A stretch of 64,000 nucleotides of DNA from Brevibacillus brevis (GCF_900637055.1 NZ_LR134338.1:3730001-3794000); one strand, 5' to 3'. Shown: positions 45,318 to 53,862, numbered from the stretch's first letter. Notes: a model not told the origin generated them from the sequence alone. Numbers and translations: made by a program.

Positions 45318-46436
45318 ATGCAGCAACAACAGGTCAGACAATTTGTCGAGCGGTATTTGGCGACTTTTTCTGCCCATATCGTCGAATCTCACCCGGATTA
45401 TTTCACAGTCAAACTCCCTGTCGAGGTGGACAAAGATATCGGCAATCGCCCTTTTTACTGGAGCTGGGTGGATAAGATGAATTTGGCTTATCAGCCATTG
45501 GTGCTCACCTTTACTTTTCATCCGGATTGCATGCCTGAGGGTTTGCGATCCGAGCATCTGCATCTAGGGGCTGCCCGCATGCAACAAATTTTCGCTTCAG
45601 CCAAAAAGCATGGCAGCTTTGTCTGTATGTACGAGCAACAAGGCGGCCTTTTAGGCAATGCCGGTAAGCGTCGGTCAACCCCTCTCGTGCCTTGGCTCGG
45701 GATAAACTTGAAGGTTTCCCTGCTTTGTGACAAGCGACGTGACATTTTATTGTATTTGGGGATCAATTTGCATCAGCCACGTCTGGTGAAGGATTTCACT
45801 TCGTTTTTATTTTCACTTTCCTTGACCCCTGCGATCCCCGACTACTATTACACGTTGGATCGAAAGGTAACCATACAGGAAGCCCTCCAAATGGCACAGC
45901 AAGAAGTGGAACATACATTGGAACAAGAAGATCAGCAATGGGCAGAGGACGCGCGTACACGTTTGAGCGAAGAAATGGCCATCTTGGAAGCATACTATGA
46001 AGAATTGGCACGCCGTGAACCACAAGATGAGCAGAGAAACGCAGACGAAACCGAAGAAGAAGCAGAGCAACCAGAGTCGTCACTCGAACAAGAAGCCCCG
46101 CATCCCGAACCTGATCCAGCTGGGCCATCTTCTGTCGAACAGCCATTAGCTTTTGACGAATACCGGGCTTCTGGCGGACGAATCCTCGACTTTTTACGTG
46201 CAAATGGAATCCAAACCACTCCACGCGAAGAGATTCATCAGGCAGAATGGAAAAAGAGCACGCCAGATGAGGAAAGACAACGCCGAAAAGACGAGCTGGC
46301 ATGGCAATACGAGCCGCGGATCGAGGTGTCGTTCATCAACGGTGGCTTGTTCTATTTATCTTCCGTTCCTCCGCTCATGCGGTCATCGAAAGCAAAAAGC
46401 ATGCGACATCTCCCCGCATCAGGGCGAATCATGTAA
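45318..46436 (+). CDS. yqhG: YqhG family protein with acidic insertion
   Basis: The 372-residue protein corresponds to YqhG, the partner gene of yqhH in Bacillales. The N-terminal two thirds (about 1-240) are globular, with NLAYQPLVLTFTFHPDC. Then comes an acidic, Glu/Pro-rich disordered stretch (about 233-275), a short helical part, and a C-terminal segment RIEVSFINGGLFYLS. From memory B. subtilis YqhG is clearly shorter, so the acidic stretch looks like an insertion. Function unknown. It follows yqhH by 36 bases. Confidence 0.8.
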   Translation: MQQQQVRQFVERYLATFSAHIVESHPDYFTVKLPVEVDKDIGNRPFYWSWVDKMNLAYQPLVLTFTFHPDCMPEGLRSEHLHLGAARMQQIFASAKKHGSFVCMYEQQGGLLGNAGKRRSTPLVPWLGINLKVSLLCDKRRDILLYLGINLHQPRLVKDFTSFLFSLSLTPAIPDYYYTLDRKVTIQEALQMAQQEVEHTLEQEDQQWAEDARTRLSEEMAILEAYYEELARREPQDEQRNADETEEEAEQPESSLEQEAPHPEPDPAGPSSVEQPLAFDEYRASGGRILDFLRANGIQTTPREEIHQAEWKKSTPDEERQRRKDELAWQYEPRIEVSFINGGLFYLSSVPPLMRSSKAKSMRHLPASGRIM

Positions 46437-46546
46437 AAGATCAACGAGAAAATGTGAAACAGAAAAGACACGTTGCAACAAATCTTTTTGTCATAGCTGG
46501 TTACAATAGGAATAGGTTAAGCCTTTACAAAAGGTGGTGCATAGTT

Positions 46547-47404
46547 GTGACCAGACGATTTCTTCCTTTTATCGCTGCTCTTTTGTCTCTGATGCTGCTT
46601 TCTTTACCAGCTTTTGCGCAAGACGAAGCAAGCTGGGACAAGCAATTCCAAGCACAAATTCGAGAATGGATGGATGCAATCGCAAGCCGAGACCCTCAAT
46701 TCAAGCAATGGCAAGACGCAAAGACGGACGTGCAAACACTTGGTGCAGGACAGCATCAATGGCTGGTAAGTATAAAAAAAGCGGACAAGCAAGTAGGGTA
46801 TTTGGTGATAGGCGAATCACCTGATTCCACTTCCCATGAGAAATTTGTTCTGCTGGAGTACGGTGTTGGGGAGTACATCTTGTTCGATGACGCTTTTGCT
46901 CCGAAAGAAATCGCGGCAGAGCCAGTTTATGACGGGTTCGCTTCCTACTGGCTGATCACCCAGAAGTCAGATACACAAATGGTCAATGCAAAAACGGGAG
47001 AAATGTATCCCACTTCCTTTCAAATTAGTGAGCCCGCTGTCGATGCTTTTGCAGGCGAGCAGCTCATACAAAATGGACAACGCCTGACTCAAATGAGAAT
47101 TTTAAGTGCTGCCGAGGCTGATCCTTTTGATCATATCGGGTGGGTCAGCCAAATGAGTACAACGGATACAGACGTGTCCTGGAACCAATTGTGGCAGCAA
47201 AATTATACCTCTCCGGTTACATTAGCCGTCCCGATTCATCAGTCACAGGTTTTGGCACCCTTTGTCGTGGGGTCCCTGCATTTATGGAATGACCAAAATG
47301 CTTATGTGGGCGTATGGGATGAGGGCCTGCGCTTTGTCCCGTATTCGTATGCCCATCGCGTCGGACGATTTTTCGTAAACGAAACAAGCTCTCCTGCCGA
47401 ATAA
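46547..47404 (+). CDS. Secreted protein of unknown function
   Basis: The 285-residue protein has a signal peptide (about 1-24, ending LPAFAQ before DEA). The mature part has no motif I recognise; it contains ISRDP-like short elements, FVLLEYGVGEYILFDDAF and VVGSLHLWNDQNAYVGVWDEG, suggesting a mixed alpha/beta extracellular domain. The start is GTG at 46547-46549, 9 bases after AGGTGG; the frame stays open upstream into yqhG but without a better start. A terminator stem begins inside its last codons. A substrate-binding or peptidase-like role cannot be decided from sequence. Confidence 0.75.
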   Translation: MTRRFLPFIAALLSLMLLSLPAFAQDEASWDKQFQAQIREWMDAIASRDPQFKQWQDAKTDVQTLGAGQHQWLVSIKKADKQVGYLVIGESPDSTSHEKFVLLEYGVGEYILFDDAFAPKEIAAEPVYDGFASYWLITQKSDTQMVNAKTGEMYPTSFQISEPAVDAFAGEQLIQNGQRLTQMRILSAAEADPFDHIGWVSQMSTTDTDVSWNQLWQQNYTSPVTLAVPIHQSQVLAPFVVGSLHLWNDQNAYVGVWDEGLRFVPYSYAHRVGRFFVNETSSPAE

Positions 47405-47426
47405 CCGGTTGGAGAGCTTGCTTTTT
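47385..47426 (+). terminator. Terminator overlapping the end of the secreted-protein gene
   Basis: A 10-bp perfect stem (47385-47394 with 47411-47420, CAAGCTCTCC/GGAGAGCTTG) has the stop codon in its loop and is followed by CTTTTTAC. Confidence 0.8.
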
Positions 47427-47437
47427 ACGTTTTTGAT

Positions 47438-47692
47438 TCACCGATGTTCTGTAGGAGAGAGACGTTCATGAACGGCATGAAAAATTTCATTGACCGTCAT
47501 TCCCTCTGCATTAATGACGGGAGCTCCTGTAATCGTTTTGTTTTGATTACCCAGCACGTTGATATCCTGGCCTGTAATGACAATCGCATCTACAACCTGC
47601 TGCCAGTTGCCTAGATCAACAACATCGTAACCATTTTGACGCAGCATCTTGCACACTTCAGACAGGGAATTTTCTACCGCTACTCTCGCCAT
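47438..47692 (-). CDS. UPF0180 family protein (YkuS-like)
   Basis: This 84-residue protein starts MARVAVENSLSEVCKMLRQNGYDVV and matches the UPF0180/YkuS family of small cytoplasmic proteins of unknown function. The segment DAIVITGQDINVLGNQN is family-typical. The ATG at 47690-47692 has a GGAGGG site 5 bases upstream. Confidence 0.82.
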   Translation of the reverse strand: MARVAVENSLSEVCKMLRQNGYDVVDLGNWQQVVDAIVITGQDINVLGNQNKTITGAPVINAEGMTVNEIFHAVHERLSPTEHR

Positions 47693-47731
47693 ATGCACCC
47701 TCCGTCTTCGATCATGATAAGTTTACGAATT

Positions 47732-47893
47732 TTATTTGCGCCACAACAGTCGAATGGACATGGGAATAGCACCAAACCAGCGTGACGACCAGGACTCGCG
47801 TGGAGTCTTACGCAAACGGCGTTCATCTTTTGGGGTATCCACGTACTGAACAAACAGTTTCGTCAGGTACTTTAAATATTCCTGAAAGGACAT
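47732..47893 (-). CDS. yqzE: YqzE family small protein
   Basis: The 53-residue protein MSFQEYLKYLTKLFVQYVDTP... (shown in part) matches YqzE, with the C-terminal SSRWFGAIPMSIRLLWRK segment. In B. subtilis yqzE lies near comG and aroK. The ATG at 47891-47893 follows AAGGAGGT. A much longer frame upstream overlaps aroK and is rejected. Function unknown. Confidence 0.82.
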   Translation of the reverse strand: MSFQEYLKYLTKLFVQYVDTPKDERRLRKTPRESWSSRWFGAIPMSIRLLWRK

Positions 47894-47951
47894 CGCACTC
47901 GACCTCCTTCTTACTCGTGGATTGGACACCACGGCGCAAGCGCTGTCCCCT

Positions 47952-48473
47952 CTATTGTTTCCCGTCCTGCGTTCTTTCAACCACTTGGCTCGTAATTTCC
48001 ATCACAATATCGGAAAGACTCTTTCCTGTCGTATCCACCTGAATCGGTGCGAAATCGTATACACCTGCGCGCTCCGCCATTAAGGTTTTTACCCTTGTCT
48101 CTACACCACCTGCCAACAAGGGTCGGCCTGTATCCTTTTCCAAACGCTTGATAAGCTCCTCTTCCGTGGCATGCAGCGCGATTACGATGCCTTGCTCCAT
48201 CATCATCTCTACGTTTTGCTTCCGCAATACAGCTCCTCCCCCAGTTGTTACTACCTGAGATCCTGCTGCCAGTAATTGCGCAAGACGTTTCGTCTCAACG
48301 TCACGGAAATACGCTTCGCCTTGATCGGTGAAGATTTCTGGAATGCTGCGACCTTCGCTTTCCACAATCGCATCATCCAAGTCTGTATGCTTCATTCCCA
48401 AAGAGGCAGCGAGTGCGGCGCCAACCGTGGTTTTTCCCGTTCCCATAAATCCGACCAACACCAGGTTTTTCAT
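47952..48473 (-). CDS. aroK: Shikimate kinase
   Basis: AroK phosphorylates shikimate with ATP. The 173-residue P-loop kinase has GFMGTGKTTVGAALA (Walker A), DLDDAIVESEGRSI (substrate Asp), GEAYFRDVETKRL (Arg) and TTGGGAVLRKQN (glycine loop), with the lid arginine in KDTGRPLLAG. It overlaps the following M1 peptidase gene by 4 bases. Confidence 0.96.
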   Translation of the reverse strand: MKNLVLVGFMGTGKTTVGAALAASLGMKHTDLDDAIVESEGRSIPEIFTDQGEAYFRDVETKRLAQLLAAGSQVVTTGGGAVLRKQNVEMMMEQGIVIALHATEEELIKRLEKDTGRPLLAGGVETRVKTLMAERAGVYDFAPIQVDTTGKSLSDIVMEITSQVVERTQDGKQ

Positions 48474-50338
48474 TTTGTTTCTGCCGCCTTTCCAATCGTT
48501 CGGTGCGTATTGATCTTCACCGTTTTTTGTTGTTGATTGTACGCTGTCTCATATCCCAATGCTTTTTCAAAAAAGGACAGTGGAACCATCGTACGTTCTT
48601 TGATCTCGATTAACGGGCTGCCTAAATCTATTCGCTTCCCATCTACATCAGCAAAGCGCTCCCGTTCCTTTATAAATACTTCACGTCCATTTCCTTTTAC
48701 GCGGATCATTTGTTTCTTGTCGTCCCAGCTAATCGCCAATCCTATTTTCTCACCGAGCTCACGCAGCGGAATATACACCGTATTTTGGGTGACCCGAGCC
48801 GGAATCGATGGATAAAAGCTCATGTTATTGATGATCGTGGTGATATAGGGCTCCAATTGCACTGCACCAAAGCCACTCTTATTTGCACTAGTGGTATACA
48901 GGGTGAAATATTTCGCTTCCCCTTGCAAAGTTTGCCCAAGCGCCTGATCGAGATGCTCTGCACCAATGACACTGCCATGATAATTTTGCTGGACGCGCTG
49001 CAAGAATCGCTTATAGGCGTCGTCACCGATTTTGCGACGCAGGTTGTCGAACAGGAGTGCGCCCCGCGAATACCAGGTCAGCTTAAACTCCTCTTCAGTG
49101 GCAAACTTCTGCAATGGCTTGTCCAGCTTTCCATTTGGATAACGCTCTTGCAAACGTTTGACATCACGGTTGTACTCATCCAGCAGCGTCGTAGCTGATT
49201 GGGCACCATAACGCTTCTGCAAGTAATGAGACACGCCGAGCTCCACCAGCCCCTCATCAAGCCACCCATGCGAGGACTCCAATGTAGCCACACTGTTGTA
49301 CCACCAAAGATGCCCTACCTCATGCGGCAGCCAATGATCGATCAGATTGTTGTAATGCATGTCTCTTTTGAATACGGCGAGATTCGCGTATTCCATGGCG
49401 TACGTCGTTCCTGTACTTGTTTCCGCAATCGCCACGTGCGGATACGGCAACGGACCGTACATATCGATAAAAGTAGGAAATACCGATTGGGCAATGGTTT
49501 TGATTCTTTCGATGTTACCTTTATCAACGGAAGCAATATCAACCGTTAAATTCGGAGCAAATTGAATGGTTTCGATGTGATAAAGCGGACTTCCGACCAG
49601 TCCAAAGTTCAACAGATTTTTTGCTTGATAATGGACTTGCTGCTTACTGCCACCGATGGACTTCGTTTGTCCTCTGCCCCAAGAACTGACCCATTTGTAG
49701 CCTTGTGGCGAGGTAAATGACACATCGTAATCTCCATAGTGGTAAACGAATGGATCACCAAAATCAACGCGTTGCGGTGGGTTATACCAAACACCTTTTT
49801 GATTTTGGGCACCGAGCATCGGGTACCATGTCGTCAACGTCCATATATCGTCTTTGACCCCAAAACGTGTGCCCCTGCGCGGAACCGGGTTCTCGAATTC
49901 AATGGTCAAGGCGCCACGAAGCTCCTTGCCAAGAGGATTTGCCAGCTTCACCAGCGATTGACCACGTTCAAAAGAAAGCGGCTTGTCCTTGTAGCGAATC
50001 GACTTCACCGTCATTTTGTTCCAAAGGTAGTCGTAAATATACAGCCGTACATCTGGCGTTTTCGGGTTGTCGAATTCCAAGATCATGTTTCCGGTTATTT
50101 TTGCTTCGGACGTATGTAATTCAGCTTGAATCTTATATACAGGGTTCAGATCCTTTACATAAGACGGCAGAGGCGGATCATAAGAAAATGGATCGACGAA
50201 CGTTTGCTCCTCCTCCGGTGATTGATTCATGGCAATGATTTGAGAAATAGCTGGCCAATACGCGACGACTCCAACTGAGCCAAAAAAAACGAGGATCGTC
50301 ACACATACTAGCAAGCTCGTTTTATGTAGTGATTTCAT
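48470..50338 (-). CDS. Membrane-anchored M1 family metallopeptidase with C-terminal copper amine oxidase-like domain
   Basis: The 622-residue protein has an N-terminal membrane anchor or signal (about 7-27), an M1-like beta domain, and the gluzincin site HEVGH (339-343) with the third zinc ligand E362 in WLDEGL. The usual upstream exopeptidase motif is present only in altered form (TTYAMEYAN). Residues about 505-610 look like the copper amine oxidase N-terminal-like (stalk) domain common in Bacillales surface proteins (VYIPLRELGEKIGLAISWDD). The start ATG at 50336-50338 has a GGGGG site; an ATG four codons earlier is equally possible. It is probably extracellular. Confidence 0.85.
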   Translation of the reverse strand: MKSLHKTSLLVCVTILVFFGSVGVVAYWPAISQIIAMNQSPEEEQTFVDPFSYDPPLPSYVKDLNPVYKIQAELHTSEAKITGNMILEFDNPKTPDVRLYIYDYLWNKMTVKSIRYKDKPLSFERGQSLVKLANPLGKELRGALTIEFENPVPRRGTRFGVKDDIWTLTTWYPMLGAQNQKGVWYNPPQRVDFGDPFVYHYGDYDVSFTSPQGYKWVSSWGRGQTKSIGGSKQQVHYQAKNLLNFGLVGSPLYHIETIQFAPNLTVDIASVDKGNIERIKTIAQSVFPTFIDMYGPLPYPHVAIAETSTGTTYAMEYANLAVFKRDMHYNNLIDHWLPHEVGHLWWYNSVATLESSHGWLDEGLVELGVSHYLQKRYGAQSATTLLDEYNRDVKRLQERYPNGKLDKPLQKFATEEEFKLTWYSRGALLFDNLRRKIGDDAYKRFLQRVQQNYHGSVIGAEHLDQALGQTLQGEAKYFTLYTTSANKSGFGAVQLEPYITTIINNMSFYPSIPARVTQNTVYIPLRELGEKIGLAISWDDKKQMIRVKGNGREVFIKERERFADVDGKRIDLGSPLIEIKERTMVPLSFFEKALGYETAYNQQQKTVKINTHRTIGKAAETK

Positions 50339-50480
50339 GACAGCCCCCATATGATAAACCGCCCGGCGGCAGGCGCTATATGTTTTTGTTTCATTGTAGC
50401 AAATATATGTCAAACTGAGTAGAAATTCAGGAGATTCTGTAGAGAAAACGCCTGATTTGACGATGGTCTCCCCTGGGTAA

Positions 50481-50525
50481 AATAAAAAAGCCGCCACTCA
50501 TTGTATCGTAATGATTGGCAGCTTT
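50481..50525 (-). terminator. Terminator after the mod regulator gene
   Basis: A stem (50488-50496 with 50517-50525, with one G-U pair, and an inner TCATT/AATGA) is followed by TTTTTTATTT on the minus strand. Confidence 0.8.
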
Positions 50526-50534
50526 CTTTAGCTT

Positions 50535-51494
50535 TTACCAGGTTTCGTACATAATTTTTCCGGTCTGGCTAAGATCATAGCCCCCGACTGCTTCCAATTC
50601 CTTTTGAAACGGACGCGACCCGAGAACATCAAGAACGGCCTGAATGAGCGGTTCGTTGTTCTTGTTTTTCAACAAAACGAGGTCATAGCGCTCACGCACG
50701 GTTGGGACAAACTCCACGCCGACGAGTGAAGCTGCCTTTTCAATTCCCACCCCTACGTCTGCTTCGCGCCGCGCTACTACCCCTGCGACTGCCAGATGAT
50801 TCGACTCTTCCCGTTCAAAGCCACTCACGTCATTCCCCGCTATTTTTGCAAGTCGAAACTGCTCTTCAATCAACGTGCGTGCACCGGACCCTTTTTCCCG
50901 ATTGACCATGCGAATGCCCGGCTTCGTAAAATCACTCCATGCTTTGATCTGTTTCGGATTGCCAGCCTGCACGTAGAATCCGGCCCAACGTGACAACATA
51001 TTGATGACAACATAACGATGCCCACACAAAATGCGACGAATATACGGGACATTGTATTCATTGGTATCCCCATCGTACAAGTGCGTGCTGACGATATCAG
51101 CCTTACCTGTATACATCGCCACGAGGCTGTTCAGAGAGCCTACGTATGAGCGGAGCGGTCGGTATGCCTCATCCTTTTTCTCCAAATGCCCTGCCAGTAG
51201 ATCCAAGCTAACATCCTGCCCGCTGATAATGATATTGCGGCCTGTACCAGCCTGCTCATGCCGTGACAATTGCTGAGCTTGTCCTGTCTCGCGGATGCTA
51301 ACAGCTGAGGCTTGTCTGTACTCTCCCTTTGCCTTCGCCTTGTACGCTTCCAGATCGCTTTCGTCTACGCGCATTTGCCGACCGACACGATAAGCAGGCA
51401 GCTCTCCTTTTTTAATCAGGTCGTAAACCGTCAGCTTTGAAATACGTAGAATTTTTGCTATTTCTTCGGTGGTATAAGAATTTTGTTGACTCAT
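50535..51494 (-). CDS. HTH (excisionase-type) regulator fused to a molybdate-binding-protein-like domain (YvgK-like)
   Basis: The 319-residue protein has an N-terminal MerR/excisionase-type helix-turn-helix (about 5-55, YTTEEIAKILRISKLTVYDL) and a C-terminal periplasmic-binding-protein-like domain (about 85-310, with IIISGQDVSLDLLAGHLE and VNREKGSGARTLIEEQF). This architecture, like B. subtilis YvgK, senses an oxyanion and regulates molybdate uptake. It is divergent from modABC. A good palindromic operator lies at the modA promoter. There is no signal peptide, so it acts in the cytoplasm. Confidence 0.88.
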   Translation of the reverse strand: MSQQNSYTTEEIAKILRISKLTVYDLIKKGELPAYRVGRQMRVDESDLEAYKAKAKGEYRQASAVSIRETGQAQQLSRHEQAGTGRNIIISGQDVSLDLLAGHLEKKDEAYRPLRSYVGSLNSLVAMYTGKADIVSTHLYDGDTNEYNVPYIRRILCGHRYVVINMLSRWAGFYVQAGNPKQIKAWSDFTKPGIRMVNREKGSGARTLIEEQFRLAKIAGNDVSGFEREESNHLAVAGVVARREADVGVGIEKAASLVGVEFVPTVRERYDLVLLKNKNNEPLIQAVLDVLGSRPFQKELEAVGGYDLSQTGKIMYETW

Positions 51495-51551
51495 GACCCG
51501 CCTCCGTTATCTCCTTTGCTCTATTTTCAAACAAGTATCGTAAAATCGCAA

Positions 51552-51579
51552 TTGATTATTCATTACGAATCCATATAAT
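51552..51579 (+). promoter_or_regulatory. Promoter of modABC
   Basis: TTGATT (51552-51557) and a perfect TATAAT (51574-51579) are 16 bases apart. Transcription should start near 51586, just before the palindrome at 51592-51611. Confidence 0.65.
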
Positions 51580-51591
51580 CTAGTTATGTCC

Positions 51592-51611
51592 AGTTATAAT
51601 TAATTATAACT
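51592..51611. promoter_or_regulatory. Perfect 20-bp palindrome, likely operator for the mod regulator
   Basis: The sequence AGTTATAATTAATTATAACT is its own reverse complement. It lies just downstream of the predicted modA start point and 26 bases before the start codon. A further AGTTAT half-site lies at 51582-51587. Repression of modABC by the divergent YvgK-like protein is the simplest reading. Confidence 0.6.
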
Positions 51612-51636
51612 AAATATAATTATGGAGGTCTTTTTT

Positions 51637-52434
51637 ATGAAGAAGCACTGGTTTGCTATTTTCGCGGCATTTTGCTTGATGCTGACAGCTTGCTCGACAA
51701 CACAAACAGCACCACAAGCAAGTGAGCCGGCCAAAACCGATGCAGTAAAGGTCGAACTGATGATTTCTGCTGCTGCTAGCTTGACGGATGCCTTGAATGA
51801 GCTGAAAACCCAATATGAAACGGAACACCCGGGAACGACTCTCACCTTTAACTTCGGAGGCTCGGGCAAACTCGCCACACAAATTACACAGGGCGCTCCA
51901 TCAGACGTATTTTTGTCCGCTAGTAAAAAAGACATGGACGGTCTAGAGGAACAGCAACTGATTATCAAAGACACACGCCAAGACTTCACGAAAAACTCGC
52001 TTGTTCTCATTGCCGGTAACACAAGTGCTGTGACTATCTCTTCTTTTGAAGAGCTGACCAACGCAGCGATCAAGCATATTGCCGTCGGTGAGCCTGAGAC
52101 AGTCCCTGCTGGACGATATGCGAAAGAAACATTGGACACGCTGAAAATGTGGGATTCTCTATCCGCACAAATGGTATTTGGCAGTGATGTTCGCCAAGTT
52201 TTGACCTTCGTAGAATCTGGTAACGCGGAAGTCGGGATCGTCTATTCCAGTGACGCAGCAGCTTCGAAAAATGTAAAGGTACTAGCGACTGCCAAGCCTG
52301 AATGGCACAAGCCGATCGTTTATCCAGGTGCGGTCGTCAGCGCATCGAAGAACCCGGATGCAGCAAAAGCTTTTCTTGCCTACTTGACAAGCGACAAAGG
52401 AAAAGCGATCTTACAGAAGTACGGGTTTCAATAA
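51637..52434 (+). CDS. modA: Molybdate ABC transporter substrate-binding lipoprotein
   Basis: ModA captures molybdate or tungstate outside the membrane. The 265-residue protein has a lipoprotein signal with lipobox LTAC (Cys 19), then the family segments LMISAAASLTDALNEL, FNFGGSGKLATQITQGAPSD, SVLVLIAGN-like residues and VESGNAEVGIVYSSDA. The ATG at 51637 has a GGAGGTC site 6 bases upstream. It is the first gene of modABC. Confidence 0.95.
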   Translation: MKKHWFAIFAAFCLMLTACSTTQTAPQASEPAKTDAVKVELMISAAASLTDALNELKTQYETEHPGTTLTFNFGGSGKLATQITQGAPSDVFLSASKKDMDGLEEQQLIIKDTRQDFTKNSLVLIAGNTSAVTISSFEELTNAAIKHIAVGEPETVPAGRYAKETLDTLKMWDSLSAQMVFGSDVRQVLTFVESGNAEVGIVYSSDAAASKNVKVLATAKPEWHKPIVYPGAVVSASKNPDAAKAFLAYLTSDKGKAILQKYGFQ

Positions 52435-52464
52435 ACCAATCGAATCGAATTGGAGGTGGCAAGC

Positions 52465-53151
52465 GTGATCGAAACCAATCTCACTCCTTTGATGCTCTCC
52501 CTTAAAGTAGCTGCGCTCTCCACCTCCTTTGTATTTGTCCTTGGGATGGTTTTTGCAAGATGGATGACACAAAAGGATTTTTGGGGGAAGAATGTCCTGG
52601 AGTCCTTCTTTTTGCTTCCCCTTGTTCTACCTCCCACTGTTGTCGGCTTTGGCTTGTTGATGCTTTTCGGAAAAAACGGTTTTCTCGGCCAGCTATTGCA
52701 TGAATGGTTCAATATTACCGTCGTCTTTACGCTGACAGGAGCCGTTATTGCCTCGATTGTCGTTTCCTTTCCGTTGATGTATCAGAGTGCAGTCGCTGCC
52801 TTCACAGGAGTGGATCGTCGTTTGGAAAATGCGGCACGCACGATGGGCGCTTCGGAATGGCGATTATTCTGGACCGTTACCTTTCCCTTGGCTTGGCCTG
52901 GTCTGTTGGCTGGGTTTGTTCTTTCTTTTGCCCGTGGTTTAGGGGAGTTTGGCGCTACGCTGATGCTCGCAGGCTACATCCCTGGGAAAACCGATACGAT
53001 TCCCGTCGCCATTTATTTTGCTGTTGAGGCTGGTCAAATGGATAAGGCATTGTTTTGGGTCATCATTATTGTTTCCTTGGGGATGGGTACGACTCTCTGG
53101 CTGAATTGGTGGAGTCGTCGCAATGTGCGCAGGTACGCCAATCAAAAGTAA
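52465..53151 (+). CDS. modB: Molybdate ABC transporter permease
   Basis: ModB is the membrane channel of the molybdate transporter. The 228-residue protein has five to six membrane segments and the EAA-type cytoplasmic loop (VDRRLENAARTMGASEWRLFWTV, in part). PLVLPPTVVGFGLLMLFG is typical of ModB. The start is GTG at 52465-52467, 5 bases after GGAGGTGG. Confidence 0.95.
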   Translation: MIETNLTPLMLSLKVAALSTSFVFVLGMVFARWMTQKDFWGKNVLESFFLLPLVLPPTVVGFGLLMLFGKNGFLGQLLHEWFNITVVFTLTGAVIASIVVSFPLMYQSAVAAFTGVDRRLENAARTMGASEWRLFWTVTFPLAWPGLLAGFVLSFARGLGEFGATLMLAGYIPGKTDTIPVAIYFAVEAGQMDKALFWVIIIVSLGMGTTLWLNWWSRRNVRRYANQK

Positions 53152-53167
53152 GGCAGGTGAATGGTAC

Positions 53168-53833
53168 ATGCTCTTTGTCCACATACAGAAGCGTTTGCCT
53201 GATTTTATTCTGGATGTGTCCTTTTCGGTGCAAAAGGAAATTGTCGTGCTGTTCGGTCCATCCGGCTCTGGCAAAACAACGATATTGAACAGTATTGCAG
53301 GTCTGGTTCATCCTGATACGGGCGTGATCCAACTAAATGAAAACGTCTTTTATCGTGAAGGACAGAAGCCGCTTCCCGTACAAAAACGCAACATCGGGTA
53401 TTTATTTCAAGATTATGCGCTGTTCCCTCACATGACCGTCGAGCAAAATGTTCGATACGGTTTGAAAAAGGGGCATGAGCTGAATTTGGCTCCATTGCTG
53501 TCCACAGTGGGAATCGATCATCTGCTGCAAAAATATCCTCATCAGTTATCCGGGGGACAAAAACAACGGGTGGCACTCGTACGCGCGCTTGCTACTGAAC
53601 CAGACATTCTGCTCCTTGATGAGCCTTTATCGGCGCTGGATGCGGATACGCGTAAACAATGCCAGGATGAGTTGCTTCGCCTTCACGCTATGTGGAACAT
53701 CCCGTTTCTGCTGGTCACCCATGATCGTGAAGAAGCCGAGAAGCTCGCGGATGTCATTTTCCTGATCGATAACGGCACAATCAAAGAACGGAAAAATGAA
53801 AAAAGCCATTCAGCAACGTCCATTTCCCGATAA
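53168..53833 (+). CDS. modC: Molybdate ABC transporter ATP-binding protein (short form)
   Basis: The 221-residue ATPase has Walker A GPSGSGKTTILNSI (about 31-44), Q-loop YLFQDYALFPHMTV, signature LSGGQKQRVALVRALA, Walker B DILLLDEPLSALD and the switch His in VTHD. It lacks the C-terminal TOBE/molybdate-sensing domain seen in E. coli ModC (about 350 residues). The ATG at 53168 has an AGGTG site. The last codons and stop lie within a terminator stem-loop. Substrate specificity is inferred from modA/modB. Confidence 0.92.
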   Translation: MLFVHIQKRLPDFILDVSFSVQKEIVVLFGPSGSGKTTILNSIAGLVHPDTGVIQLNENVFYREGQKPLPVQKRNIGYLFQDYALFPHMTVEQNVRYGLKKGHELNLAPLLSTVGIDHLLQKYPHQLSGGQKQRVALVRALATEPDILLLDEPLSALDADTRKQCQDELLRLHAMWNIPFLLVTHDREEAEKLADVIFLIDNGTIKERKNEKSHSATSISR

Positions 53834-53860
53834 TGGGATGGCATTGCTGGATGGCTTTTT
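53797..53860. terminator. Bidirectional terminator between modC and pxpA
   Basis: A 15-bp stem with one G-U pair (53801-53815 with 53845-53859, AAAAGCCATTCAGCA/TGCTGGATGGCTTTT) is flanked by T-runs on both strands. The modC stop codon lies inside the loop. Confidence 0.85.
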
Positions 53861-53862
53861 GC

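Noticed and set aside
46301-46546. A longer start for the secreted protein gene, overlapping the end of yqhG
   Set aside because: The upstream part has no signal-peptide character, and a good AGGTGG site and signal peptide mark the GTG at 46547.
53168-53833. modC as a truncated pseudogene
   Set aside because: All ABC ATPase motifs are intact and short ModC-type ATPases without a TOBE domain are plausible; the frame ends at a clean stop inside a terminator.
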